Origin: Salvia splendens
Taxonomy: Eukaryota; Streptophyta; Magnoliopsida; Lamiales; Lamiaceae
Assembly: GCF_004379255.2 (NCBI RefSeq)
Contig: NC_056040.1
Coordinates: 24,750,120-24,814,119 of the forward strand
Length of the DNA: 64,000 nt
Direction: 5' to 3'
Shown: positions 44,495 to 58,267 of the stretch, in pieces
Layout: every line of letters starts with the position of its first letter
Numbering within the stretch: the first letter of the stretch is position 1
Position numbers and translations under genes: made by a program
The notes under the pieces: model-generated
Databases searched by the model: none
The model's input: the letters and a program-made list of their open reading frames with translations, nothing else
Told to the model about the DNA's origin: nothing

Positions 44495-45362
44495 TGCAGC
44501 GGTGAAGCCACGTTGGAGCCAGGGATTGCCCTGATCCCCCATCAATTTTCCTATTAACTATTATTATATGTGTAAACAGAGTTTGTGATGTATGTCTGGT
44601 AAGGCAAAAAAAAAGGGCAGCTGGTTGGAGACATCGTCTCCGTTCCCTTATGTCGCGAGTTCGATTCTGGTTGTCGGCATTTTTACCTATGTTTTTTATC
44701 TCCAACTTTTTCTTCTTCTTTATGTCTTTATATTTATACAAGTTTGTTATTCCTCTTTCACTTTACAAGTATAATGTTAATATTTTTGTTTCTCTTTACT
44801 TTCTATTTTTTGGAATATAATTTCTATTGCTTCTCTTTTACACTAATTACTACTCCCTCCGTCCCATAGTAGATGTCTCACTTTCCTTTTTAGTTTGTCC
44901 CACAAAGGATGTCACATTTCTTTTTTTAGAAAAAAGCTCTCTCTTACATTAATATACATATACTATTTTCTCTCTCCATCTAATACACAAAATAACACCT
45001 CCTAAAATCTCGTACCAATCCCCAAGTGTCACATCTACTTTGGGACGGAGGGAGTATTAAATTTAATTTTTTTTATCATTTCGTAATTGTTTTCTTCCAT
45101 GATTATACTCATAAAAAAATTTAAAATAATAATTATTGTATTCTAGTATTTTTAGTACTATAATTTATATTTTCGTTGATGTTTTCTATGGTGATATTTA
45201 AACATCATAAAAAATTTGTTTCCATCCATTATTCAATATTTACGTAAAATTTTTGAAAATATTGATTATTTCGAACTTCTGATATCACGAATATCGAAAA
45301 AATTTTATAAATATTAACGATAATTTGAGCATCCATTTTAAAATTTCTGGCTTCGCCACTGA
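44495..45362. mobile_element. GTGGCGAAGCCACG repeat family, second copy
   Basis: Starts CAGCGGTGAAGCCACGTTGG and ends GGCTTCGCCACTG, short inverted ends. It shares its body with 18421-22040. Near 44655 GCGAGTTCGATTCTGG resembles a tRNA B box. A Stowaway MITE inserted at 44861-45056. The flanks GATAGATG and AATAGGTA are only weakly similar, so no target duplication is claimed. Confidence 0.65.
44861..45056. mobile_element. Stowaway-like MITE, nested in the repeat copy
   Basis: Ends CTCCCTCCGTCCCATAGTAG and CTACTTTGGGACGGAGGGAG, flanked by TA. The paralogous sequence near 21768-21790 lacks it, giving a natural empty site. Confidence 0.9.
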
Positions 45363-45474
45363 ATAGGTACAAGTATCGTATTCGTATATATATGAACTAT
45401 ATTCAGTCTAAGTACTGCACCTCTGACATCCTACGCCATCTAGACAATCAACAAATAAAATGAGTGATTATTTT

Positions 45475-46309
45475 TGTTGGTTCTAGGAATAGAGGTAGAA
45501 ACTTGTCGTGTAAAAATTACACGGAATTACAAGGAATGAAATTAACAAAATGAACTATAAAACCGTAGGATATTTAAGCTTGAGTCAAGAAATCCTTTTT
45601 CGTAAGACAAAATACACTCCGATAGTGCTCTCAGATTGACATATCGTCTCCAAAGATAAAACGACTTCGTCTTGTTCATTGCAGCACCGCAGACAGAACA
45701 AGCACCCGCGATCTGGATGATGACGAGGGCAAAGCTTCGACATAGAGACAATGCAGAGAGGGAGAGAGCTTATGCTATGCAGAATGCTTGAGTGTGTCCA
45801 TTGTGGACACACTACATGCCGGGGTCCATCAGGGCATGCCATGCGTCGAGGTCTTTCGTGAACCTTGTTGCGTGTCTGACACGATGTGGATAACGTGGAC
45901 CTTTTACGTTTAAGGTAGTCTAAAAAGAGTAGGCCGGGTTCGGACCAAGCTTAACGACAAGCCACAGAGACCAATTGCCAAGATCCAATCGAGGCGTGGG
46001 TCACAGTGCGCGCGTGTGGGCTCCACTGCCCATGATAATTATTACACGTAATATTCATTTTATTAAAAACCTCTTTGATAATGTTGTTATTTCCAATGTG
46101 GGGGGATAATTAATCCTTGTTTTTTCTCATAGCTACTTTTTAGCTTTATTGTGATTAATTTTAATCTATTATTTCTCATTCACCGGAAATCGCATTTGAG
46201 AAAATGAATATATTATGGTCATCTATTCCGAAAGTAGATCGATGCTAAATTAAATGTTTAGTCACATTTATTATTGGTCAACATTCATTGACCAAGCACA
46301 ATTCCAACA
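45475..46309. mobile_element. Diverged solo-LTR relative of 15883-16973
   Basis: Begins TGTTGGTTCTAGG and ends CAATTCCAACA. It shares GATAGTGCTCTC, CAAAGATAAAACG and GCAGCACCGCA blocks in the same order with the LTR at 15883-16973. It is about 250 bp shorter and visibly older. The flanks ATTTT and TTATT do not form a clean duplication. No internal region is seen. Confidence 0.75.
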
Positions 46310-46320
46310 TTATTAACTAA

Positions 46321-46486
46321 TACTCCCTCCGTCCGCGGAAGGGATCACCTACAACAAATCATAAAACACACTCACAACAAAATAAAATGGACCCCATCAT
46401 CACTTATTAAAATTGCTAATGTTTATAAGATTATTTTATTTTGTTGTGAGTGTGTTTTAGGATTTGTTGTAGGTGATCTCTTTCGG
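46321..46486. mobile_element. Palindromic MITE with 45-bp arms
   Basis: GATCACCTACAACAAATC...CACACTCACAACAAAATAAA at 46341-46386 is answered by the near-exact complement at 46432-46480. The left end carries CTCCCTCCGTCCGC. The right end GGTCGGTCCC is diverged. A 50-bp unpaired loop separates the arms. Confidence 0.75.
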
Positions 46487-47720
46487 TCGGTCCCACCTAA
46501 GAAGTTTATATTCTTGAATGGCGCGGGATTTTAGAAGGAGTTGGTAGGCAGAATAAGCATGAAGGAAAATGTTTTATTTTTAATAAATCGTAAGGGTATG
46601 TAATAAAGGTACTATAGTACCTATATTAACAATTACTATTATTTTTTTAAGTGAGAGGCTATAGTAATTAAATTTTGGCTATGTTCACTCAAAACATCTA
46701 GATTAGTCAATCCGATTTGGAAAAGAAATATTCAATGTTAACCTTAATTTCACGAAATGACCTCACCATTAGGAGATTAATTTGTCACAATCTGTGATTG
46801 ATATAATAATGCCAGATTATATAGCTGGAAAGGGAAGACCAATTTGAAACCGAATTCTTCTTGAAGGTGATGTCCCATGTGTTAAAAAATGCAAAATTTA
46901 AAGTAACGATTGCAATATTGTCTAATATGATGGTAAATAATAGTTTGTTCTTTTATGAGCAAAATTGACAGATGGAATATTAATGAATAAGTGTACATAG
47001 TTCAAGATATAGACTAATAACTAATTATCATATATTAATTTGTTATGTCACTCCACTTGGTGTAAATTCAGTGGTGTTAGGATCTCTTTCATGGAATTAT
47101 ATTTTATATTTTATATTTACACTTCATTTAACTTGGTGCACATTAAGTTTTATTATTTGTATTTGTGATGAAATAAATACGATACAAAATTGAGGGTGAA
47201 ATAACTAGATCGGGTAGTCACTTGGATCTTCTATATCCCATTTTTTGTTTTCTATTTCGTGTCCAACTCAACTTTTTCCTTTTCTTTTTTCAATTTTAAC
47301 TTCTTGCGTTTTAGCTGAATTTTCTTAAATGTTCATTAGTTTGAGTAGTTACTCTCGAGCATTAATTTCAACATTCAAAAGTTAATGACTGAAAGTGCCA
47401 TTAAATTAAGATTAAAGTCCAAAATTGGCCTTGTTACCTTTTAATCTCAAATAATATGTTTTGGTACATAGTTAATAATTTTATTAAAAATTTGACGGTT
47501 AAACATATTTTGACCAAATTTATGACTTAATTTTAAATCTAAATAACTTTATTAACCTAATTAATATTAATCTGATTAATCTAATGATATTAATAATGTT
47601 AATCAGGTTAATCAGACTCAAAATTAAATCACTAATTGGGTCGACCCACGTTTGACCATTAAGTTTTTAACGAAATAAAAACTTTGCATCAAAACATATT
47701 ATCAAAAGATAACAGATTTA
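46487..47720. other. AT-rich spacer, no gene seen
   Basis: Non-coding. A short block around 47560-47620 has alternating ATTAAT/GATTAA repeats. Nothing else is recognised. Confidence 0.45.
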
Positions 47721-47920
47721 GGTGGCGTTCGATTGCCATGACTAATATTATGAGACTAATCATCTAGGATTAAGTTGTGGGATTATTTTAGTTGGAGGGG
47801 AAGGCTATGACTAATTATCATGAGACTATCCATCTAGGATTAAGTTGAATGGTTCAATCTCATGAACCAAACATGATACATATTTAATAATGAGATTTAA
47901 TCTTGCCAACTGAACACCCT
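47721..47920. mobile_element. Tourist-like MITE
   Basis: Left end GGTGGCGTTCGATTGCCA, right end (complement) AGGGTGTTCAGTTGGCAA, TTA on both sides (47718-47720, 47921-47923). Inside, the phrase CTATGACTAATTATCATGAG repeats the phrase at 47737 imperfectly. Size and TTA target fit a Harbinger-derived Tourist element. Confidence 0.7.
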
Positions 47921-48403
47921 TTAATATACTCCATATAACTTCTTTTTTTTGAATAAATGCAAGGGACCAATTTAAAAATAGTAACTCAAAAAAGGAGATG
48001 CAAATGGGGGTCTATAAATATTGGAATAGAATCTGAACCAGATAGTGGAAGACAACATCTCTTTTATTGCAATAAATTCATGTTTCCAGATATGTATCAA
48101 AAAAATTGTGAATGCAGCAACTTATGAAATGTGAGCAAACATAAATTTATTAGCGTATGGGATGACACATGTTAGGTTTGTAACAACATATATGGAGTAC
48201 ATTAGATCTCTGTCTCAATCGTGACGCAAGTAGACGGCTATATAATTATTGTGGGGCGATGAAATTTATTAATATCGACAACTCTTTAGTTTGATAGCAC
48301 AAATTAATTCAAATTTTAAATTAAATTATTTTCAAAGATGGCGCCGACCACATCAGATTTGAGTGGGAACTCATGTTTAACCACTAGTTCGTGAGAACAA
48401 TAT

Positions 48404-48591
48404 TACTCCCTCCGTCTGCCATTAGGAGTTCTATTTATGAACGACACGAATTTTAAGAAATGTTAAGAAAAATGAGTGGAAAAAAGTTAGTGGAATAGAG
48501 GTCTCATTCATGGTGAAAGTGAACTGAGACTCCTATTCACAGACGGACTAAAATGGAAAAACGAGACTCTTATTCACGGACAGATGGAGTA
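48404..48591. mobile_element. Stowaway-like MITE, family A (inverted, shortened)
   Basis: Ends CTCCCTCCGTCTGCCATTAG and CACGGACAGATGGAG, with TA at both ends. The body runs in the opposite orientation to 17160-17415. Confidence 0.8.
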
Positions 48592-48858
48592 GGTTGTATT
48601 CACTAATCAGTTATTAACATGTGAATCTCCGAGTAATCTATAATAGCAGGAGTATATAAAAAGGGTTTGATAGCAAAAAAATTTGGGGGCATTTTTGTTT
48701 TATCCTCCTCTCAAAATAAATTTTCATAATTATAATCGCTTCTATATTCTTTTGAAAAGTATTTTTAAGAAAGTCCATAACCAATATACTTTGGCCCAAC
48801 TTACAATCTTAGCCCATCAAGTTGTTTAATGCATCTCTGAAATGAAACCGTACTCATA

Positions 48859-49132
48859 TACTAGTCCTCTGTCGGTCCCATTTAAGACACAATTTTTTTT
48901 TTTAGTTTATTCTAAATAAAAGGACATGTTTCTATTTTTAGAAATTTCATCTCTCCAATTAATACATTCAATTACTTTTCCTCTCTTCAATTTAATATTC
49001 AACTCTCTATCTCTCTCAACTTAATACTTAGACCCACTTTTTCTCTCACCAATTAAACAAATTAACCAACAATTCTTAAATCTTGTGCCGACTAAAAAAT
49101 ATGTCATCTTAACTGAGACGGAAGAAGTAGTA
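48859..49132. mobile_element. Stowaway-like MITE
   Basis: Left CTAGTCCTCTGTCGGTCCCA, right AACTGAGACGGAAGAAGTAG. Ends are imperfect; the internal layout (ACTCTCTATC..., TTCTTAAATCTTGTGCCGAC) matches the other MITEs. Confidence 0.65.
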
Positions 49133-49206
49133 TATAGGGATGTCACACAAAATCATGGAATTATCCTAATTGCTACTAATTCTAAATAGTTAGGATTGAA
49201 AATTTA

Positions 49207-49352
49207 TACTCCCTCTGTCTATCATTAAATGTTTTTTTTTTCTCTTTTTCGTCTGTGCGCCAATAAATGTCTCATTTCACTATATTTGGTAGGTGGATTC
49301 CTCATTCCACTAACCCATTCCACTCACATTTTATTCATGGACGGAGGGAGTA
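49207..49352. mobile_element. Stowaway-like MITE, short
   Basis: Ends CTCCCTCTGTCTATCATTAA and CATGGACGGAGGGAG, TA on both sides, 146 bp. Confidence 0.8.
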
Positions 49353-50048
49353 ACTCGATAATATTTGAACTCGACTATCCCGAATACGTTAAGTGCATTT
49401 ATTATGTGTTCTTCTACTTTATTTGGCAACTGATCCAATACTACATTGATGATATTTGAGAATAATAATTAATCATACAATAAAATAAACTTTTTATTTT
49501 AAATAATATACATAGAGACGTATTAGGATGATAACTAGATACATGGTAATAACCATGTAATTCAATATAAAAAATATGTGGTCCATTTTATTTCAGTAAA
49601 CTATCATTTTTAGATAAAAAAATTACTATCATTTTCAAAATTTTAAGGGTAATTTAGTCACTACATGATCAAAAGAGACGAGTAATTCACGTAAATTGGA
49701 CTGCATAGTCATTTTCTCTCTCTTAACAATTATTTTAAAACTCGAAATTTTAATGACTCTCAATCAAAATTAATTTTTTTAAAAAATAAATCAAATTCTA
49801 AATATACTTTGAAATATCCTCCTTCTAAATGTGGTCAACTTTGATGTTAATCCTATCACATAAATTCATTTGGATATTTTAAAGTAATATTCATCACAAC
49901 CAAAGCGCAGGTTGTACCTGTATAAACTTTCATGTTAATCTATATTGATTAAAATGAAGAATATATTTGTTTTCAACTTTCATGTTAATATATGTTAATT
50001 CAAAAGATTGGTCATAAAATTGATAAACTTCAAATTTTGGAATAAACT
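49353..50048. other. AT-rich sequence replacing the CDPK 3' half
   Basis: Where the EF-hand exons of the CDPK gene should lie there is only AT-rich sequence with a short repeated phrase (AACTTTCATGTTAAT at about 49925 and 49975). No EF-hand-like DxDxDG loop was found on the minus strand from here to 46300. Confidence 0.6.
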
Positions 50049-51390
<1,342 letters not shown>

Positions 51391-51907
51391 CACAGACCAA
51401 AGAGGATTCTGAGAATTTCACAGAAATCAGGGATAAAGATTCAATCTTTGACAAACAGAAGCTATAATAATTGAAAATTCTCACCTTTCTTGAAGATAAG
51501 TAGAAGTTTACGACGATCAAGATCGAATCTTTCGTATCAAGAATTTGAAGTTAAGAAGTAAAACGAAAAGGGTTTGTTCTGAATGTTTGAAATGCTTCAA
51601 AACTTAAACTGCAAATATTGGATTCTTGAAGACTGAAAATTTCAGAGGGAAACAAACACCCAGATAAAGGTGCAAGCTTTTTCTCAAGAAAACAAGATGA
51701 AATTTAAAAGTTAATTTATGGAATTTCATAGTATGATTTTTGGAGCGGGACAAGGAGATTTAAGGGAGGGGAAGGGGTTTGGGATTGAAGAAAATGTTGA
51801 AACAGAGAATTTTGCATTGCCTCACATTTCATGGGATAGAGACATTTGATTCATACCAATATTTTATTAATTCGTGCTAGTATATTGTATTTGGAGTGAA
51901 CTTCAAA
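51391..51907. other. Upstream region of the CDPK gene
   Basis: Contains the presumed minus-strand leader. No TATA box could be assigned. Nothing else is recognised. Confidence 0.4.
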
Positions 51908-53841
51908 AGTAGTCCATGAACTATGCGTTTATCTCGCTCTTAGTCTTTGGACTTTCAAAATATTCCCAAACAATCTTGGACTAAGCGTTTATCTCGTAAA
52001 TAGTCCTATTTCACTATTTTCGGTCGAAAAATACCCTTTTAGGGATTTGAGCAATTCCGTCATTTCCAAAATTTGACTTTTTTCAGACTGTCAGCACATT
52101 AATTGATTTGTGCAGGTTGTCTGGTTTTCTATATTTCTCTCTCTCTCACACTTCTCTCCTCTATTTAATACTCTCACCTTCTCTCCTCCATCTCTCTTCC
52201 CTTCTTCTTCTTCCTCCCCTTCCTAATGCAATTACTTGGTTGGGCACGGTGGGCGTGAAGACGAAGTTGGAAGAGAAGACGAAGTTGATTCTGAAGTATA
52301 TCCAAATCGTTTTGAAGGTGGAAGTAAAGTGAAAGATTGTATTTTGGTGTTATTTGTTGGGTTTTCGTTGTTAGTTTCGTTTGTAGCTATTATGGTGAGT
52401 TTGATGAAGTAGGTTTTGACAAGTAGATTGCAGTTTGTAGGAAAAAATTTTGGTGAAGAATTGTAGTGGTGCGTGAACTTGGCGAAGAATTGTAGTGTTC
52501 AAATCAATGTAATTTGATTTTGATTTATATGTTCTAAGTAAGGAGTATTAATTTTTTTAAGTTTCAAGTTTGTTTCAGATATTGTGATTTGAATAATTTA
52601 TTTCTAAATTTGACATGAAATTAACCATGGCTGAATGGGTTTTCTTCGATGGATATGAAATATACGAATCGAGAAAAAAACAGTTCACTGAGTAGTAAGA
52701 ATGGGTTGGAAATGTTACTGAAATGAATCTTGTTGAAATAATATCGGATGTAGTATTCGGCTCAATCAACATAAAATAATATCATAAGGGGTACTAGGAA
52801 AAGTTACTGAAATAATAACATATCTAGTATACAGCGAAATAAACATAAAATAATATCCTATTGGATACTTGATAGTAATATCAGATGTAGTCCCAAAAAT
52901 AATATCATATCGGGTTTAAAAAAATATCAGACGTAGTCCCTGACAGAGAGTACTGTACATTTTATACTTTTGAAAATGGCCGGTTTAATTTTATGTAGTC
53001 TTGGTAATTTCATTAACCCATTGTTGTTTTCATTTTGAAATATACTACTAATACTTATGAAAATATTAAAATTTTACTAAAAATTATTACCAAGTACCAA
53101 CTTACAAATTTGAGAATTCATCCAAAAAAAGCACTGTCTTGATATTAATGGAATCAAATCCACCGACTCACATCTTACAAGGGTGACGGATGGAAAAGCA
53201 AGAAAAACAGACAATGGTTTATTTGAAATAATCAAATAAAATTCAAGCGAATCATAAATTTCTCCAAAACTCACGAACTGAAATCTGTTTTATCTATTAA
53301 ACCTACTTGCTCAAACCCACGGTAATAGCTACAAATGAAACAAAAACTTCTTCCTCTCCTCCAACCCACCAAATGAAACCTTCGCGCCGAATCTGCTCAA
53401 CCAAGTCTAAATCCACATAATTCGGATAATACCACCGAAAATAAACCTTGCCTTTTTTCTCCCAACATTCCATTTGAAGTCGAGATTTTGCGTCGACTTT
53501 TGCAGAAGGAAGGGAGGAAGAAAAAGGAAAGAGAGATGGAGGAGAGAAGGAGAGAGTATTTAATAGAGGAGAGCAGTGTGTGAGAGAGAGAAATATAAAA
53601 ATTTAGACAACCTACACAAATCAATTAATGTGCTGACAGTCTGAAAAAGTCAAATTTTGGAAATGACGGAATTGCCCAAACCCCTAAAAGGGTATTTTTG
53701 ACCCAAAACATTGAAAAGGACTATTTTCGAGATAAGCGCTTAGTCCAGGATTGTCTGGGGATATTTTAAAAGTCCAGGGACTAAGGGCGAGATAAACGCA
53801 TAGTCCAGGAACTGTTTTTGTAGTTCAGGTATTTGTAGAAT
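51907..53841. mobile_element. Long-TIR (Mutator-like) non-autonomous element, about 1.9 kb
   Basis: The left arm starts TGAACTTCAAAAGTAGTCCA and runs ACTATGCGTTTATCTCG. The right end is its complement (CGAGATAAACGCATAGTCCA). Arms of roughly 500 bp pair, including GACGGAATTG, AATTGATTTGTG and the CT-rich/GA-rich tracts at 52138-52215 and 53510-53595. The flanks TATTTGGAG and TATTTGTAG form a near-match 9-bp duplication, offset by two bases on the right. No transposase is seen; the middle is AT-rich. A small frame beginning at 52108 is only TIR sequence. Confidence 0.75.
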
Positions 53842-54085
53842 TATTTTCTTTTGACAACCAACTGAATATTTAAAATCTACAAAGAAAAATCTTTCCATTT
53901 TGTCCTAAAAGGGATGTTAGGGAGATATTATCAAGCGTGAACAATTTGGATATCCTGAAAGGCGTGAAAACACTTTCAGATCAAATCAATTTGGCGGTTC
54001 TACCAATATTTGATCGGATACAATTCAGGTTTGTAGAAGATTCGTATGTTTATTTTTCGATAAGATCTTAGAACCGAAAATGATC

Positions 54086-54651
54086 AATTATAAGATGCAG
54101 AAACGAAGCATTGCGTCTCTTCACGGAACATTGTGTCTCTTCATCAGTTAACCGATTTTAACTGATTTTGGCGGGTTTCTAAAATTGTAAATTAGTCCTT
54201 CAATTATTGGAAATTACATTTTCGGATGAAGATTTATGTATAGCAACTTTAATGACCCCAGCCAGGGGCTCTGCCCCTTGGACCCCACTCTTGGGGGCGC
54301 TGCCCCCGAACCCCCGTCCAATCATAACGAATTCAAACAAGTGTGCACTCCGCACTTCCAACTTATTTGATGTCTCATTATGATCATATTGATCAATCAA
54401 GTTAATCCAATTACACTAAAATATCCAACAATGACAGGGTCCAAGGGGCAGAGCCCCTGGCTGGGGTCGAGCTGCCAGGTCAGCTTTGAAATTTTTTACT
54501 TCCATTAAAGTTGCTATATTGAAATCTTCATCCGGAAATGTAATTTCCAATAATTGAAGGACTAATTTACAATTTTAGAAATCCGCCAAAATCAGTTAAA
54601 ATCGGTTAACTGATGAAGAGACGCAATGCTTCGTTTCTGCATCTTATAATT
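54086..54651. repeat. 566-bp palindrome with GC-rich inner arms
   Basis: Left arm AATTATAAGATGCAGAAACG through GGATGAAGATTT, then CAGCCAGGGGCTCTGCCCCT. The right arm is the near-exact complement, ending CGTTTCTGCATCTTATAATT. Arms are about 200 bp. The left arm has an extra 20-bp duplicate of GAACATTGTGTCTCTTCA. The unpaired centre is about 140 bp. No clear target duplication. Probably a foldback-type or Mutator-like MITE, but the superfamily is unproven. Confidence 0.8.
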
Positions 54652-54789
54652 CTGATTTACTAACATGATTACTAGAACTAGTAGAAGTCATGCAAACAGA
54701 ATTATTAACAAAAGAAACATCTAGATTCAACCTAAACATGCCACAAAGATAACCAAAGCCAATAAAAGTATCATGTCTTGACAGAATAT

Positions 54790-55052
54790 AGTACATCAGA
54801 CCACTGCTCCATATACACCACAACAAAATGGTGTAGCATAAAGAAAGAATAGAACGTTGAAAGAAATGGTTAATTCAATGTTGTGCTATTCTGGCCTAAA
54901 TGAAGGATTTTGGGGTGAAGCTATGTTAACATCCTGTTACTTATTGAACAGAGTTCCTAATAAAAGGAACAAAATAACCCCTTATGAACTTTGGCATAAA
55001 AAACCACCAAAACTGAGTTATCTCAGAGTTTGGGGCATATTAACAAATTAAT
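54790..55052 (+). pseudogene. Ty1/copia integrase fragment
   Basis: Reads APYTPQQNGVA, a stop, then RKNRTLKEMVNSMLCYSGLN, EGFWGEAMLTSCYLLNRVPN, ITPYELWHKKPPKLSYLRVW, and ends shortly after. This is the C-terminal part of a copia integrase core. The Glu expected in QQNGVAER is lost to the stop codon. It is a different family from the intact copia at 28.4 kb. The rest of the element is absent. Confidence 0.88.
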
Positions 55053-58030
55053 AAAAAAAAAGAACAATTTAGAGGATGACTACTATAATGGCAATGTTGA
55101 TCACTTTAAATATTTGATTCTCATTACTTTCAGTTTGATTATCCAATTGCACCATGATTTTAGGATGAAATTTAAATTATCTAGTAGTACTTAATTATCT
55201 CGATGGTTCAAGTAAAAAATATTCTAAAAGTAAGTATATATTTTTAGCAATTTAGTCCCCACAGAAACCATTAAGAAATTAAAAAAATTATGCTTTTCAG
55301 AAAACTTAAGATAAAAGAATTAAACTTTAATCGTTTTAATTATTTTAAGGTATGTGAGAGGCAATATATGGATCAGACCTTAATAAATTCACAATTTAAA
55401 TGGGAGTATTTTTAGTTAAATAATTGGCCAGCTGGGCAACTTTCTAGAAGCCCACCAATAGACTCGAATTAATCAATTCAATAGCTGAAATTACCATAAC
55501 TTTAATTGTTCGGATAACTTATAGTTTGGTCTAGTGATCATAGATTACAATTCCAAACATAAATTTTATAGTATTTTTATTGCTACAACTGTTTATGTTG
55601 ATAAAATGTCTAATTTCTCATTATCCCACAAATCTAAAATTATCTTTGTTAACTGTATAAAAAATAATGAAATGACTCCTTAAGAGTAATTAAATAAACG
55701 ATTGCTGCACCATGAAGGGGCACTTTTGTCAATTAGATGATAAATAAAAAGTCATATTTTGTCAAGAATCATGTGATACACGAACGGTAGAGCTTCTGTT
55801 AGAAATCTTGTCACGATTATTCAATATTCTGAAATATCATAGTAATAAAAAATAAATTTGGAAATCACATCCTATTATTTAATGAAATGTGAGACTTTAC
55901 ACACTTCTTACTTCATAGAACCTTCTAGATGGATAGATTACATTTCCTACAATTAAATGAAAAAAAGGAAAACATGATTAGTAGTAGTGTTAGTTTTATA
56001 ATTGATTATCGAACTATGGTAATTATATTAAATTAATCATTAAATTCTAATTTGTTTCAAAATGAAATACTCCTTTGAATTTTTTGAAATAGAAACTTTT
56101 AAAATGACACAAGTTTTAATGCAAAATTGATAAAAATAAGAGAAATGAAAAAAAATAAATGGTTAAGGGGGAAGAAAAAAAGTAGTGAAATTAGTGTCAG
56201 TAAATTGTGAGGTCCATTTTCTAAAATGAAAATTTCCTATTTTTAATAAATAGATAAAAAAAGAAAAGGGTTTTTATTTTTAAGAAACGAATAGTGCACT
56301 AAACTAAGTAATTATTTAATTGTAAGTGACAATTCAAATACCACCTGATCGTTTCTTTTTAAGTTAATTTGATAAATTACTAGCAGACGAAGGGAATAAA
56401 CAGAAGGATTACCATATTTTCGTCGATTGTCCCCTAAATAATCTGTACAAAACAACATTGTAATTAACGAGGGTTCAAAATATAATAAAAAACTTAACCA
56501 TTATATTTTCATAGATAAATCTCAAATTTCATTGTTAATTATTTTTATTTGATGAAGAGCCTATGTCGTAGAAAATATTGTCGATAAGATTATAGCAACA
56601 GATTGCATATAGTCATTAAAATACCTTAAATTTATTTTCTACAAATCAACAATAAAAGAAAAGCATGTGACAAACAATAAACAATGCAACAACATATTGG
56701 TATAGACTCCATATATCAATTTGAGGAGTTGAATTAACTTTTTAATTATCCAAATTTTTGTCTATTTGAAAAAAATACTACCAGTGCGTATGTAAAAATA
56801 TCATCCTCATTATCATCTTTCATCTGACTAAAATAAATTATATACATTTAATTATTATTGCAAAATTAGCAATTTTAACAACTAGTAATGCATTTTCATT
56901 TTGTGGGACATTATCAATTATTTTTTAATGAAGAGCACGACCTAAACTTGCCATCTGCTGTGAAAGAAACTTCTACAAATCATTAGGCTAGTAAATGGTT
57001 CCTTTGTAATGAAGAGTTATTCTTTGGATAAAATATTAAATAATCATTGTTATGAATTGGGGTAGAAGTGCCAACCAAATGGATTAATTAATTCATTAAA
57101 ATCAGACGAATTATTACACAGGTAAATGTATATTAATAATTCGATTACATCAACTAATAACAACACGTTGTCAAACGTACGCAACTGTCAAAATATTATT
57201 TTAAAAGGACAATTATTCAGAGACATAATGTTTTCCCATAACAGAAATTAATTTATAATTTTCTATTAATTTTTTACATTTGATAAATTATGAATTTTTA
57301 TATTTTATATTTAGAATTAATTTTTTACGTCCATAAGGATTATAATAGAATTTTTTATTTAATTTTAAAAATAAATAAAATCTGTTTATCTAATAACTTT
57401 AAGTTGAAGATCAGAATAAGAAATGTTATAGGATTGGTTTATGGTACAAATTTTCTTTTATTTATATGCAAATTCAGAAAAAGAAATACTTGACCTCAAA
57501 ATATATTTTGTCTATTAAACAGGGAGTAGCATTTAATCTCCACAGCATCATTAAAATTTACTTTCACTTCAAATTTATGATTTGTTGTATAGGTATCAAT
57601 AAATTACTCCACATTTTTGGGGAAATATTTAATTTTAACTTTTTGGAAGATTGGACTAATAATAGTATTTGGAAGGAACACGTTTTCTTTGGCATATCAG
57701 ACGCATCATTTTCTTGAATAAAAATTAAAGAGAAACTTCCTCAAAATAGTGGCTAATAGATAATCTACAATGAAGAATAGAATTTTGTGCTTTACAACAA
57801 TTTTCTTGACCTTTGAACATGCTTAAAACTTTTCCTCTTGACTTCGAATATAAACAATCTGCCATCTTAAAATTATTGACACTTCCCACCAAAACACACA
57901 TCCAATCAAAATTTACAATAATTAAAAAGAAAATAAAAACATGAATTAACACATAAACTGTTTCTTTATGCAGTCAATTTCCTCAAATAATCCTAACAAT
58001 ACCAGACAAAAACAATAAGATTATACATGT
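55053..58030. other. Long AT-rich intergenic spacer
   Basis: About 3 kb with no gene, clear repeat or MITE that I can define. The last 200 bases probably include the 3' UTR of the TypA gene. Confidence 0.5.
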
Positions 58031-58267
58031 AAAATTTATAGCTCTATTCTGCTATTGCTATATGTATTCAAGTCACCTTCAAACATTATGAAGGTTCAAA
58101 AATATTTCCCCGGTTCGGACTAAGAATTTCAACCATCAAAGCGACAAGATCTTTAGCCAGAGGGCGAGGGTTCGTTGCTTGAGAAGGTGAACATACCGGG
58201 ATGGTAGCTTCATCCGTGTGCAGATGAGAGCAGGCACGCATATAAGCCTAGCTTCCTAGTGACATTT

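Noticed and set aside
44640..44670. Possible tRNA gene at GAGTTCGATTC
   Set aside because: No acceptor stem or anticodon arm could be folded; treated as a tRNA-derived segment of a repeat.
52108..52332. 74-codon + strand frame (SLSHTSLLYLILSPS...)
   Set aside because: Lies wholly in a CT-rich terminal repeat arm that recurs inverted at 53.4-53.6 kb; not a gene.
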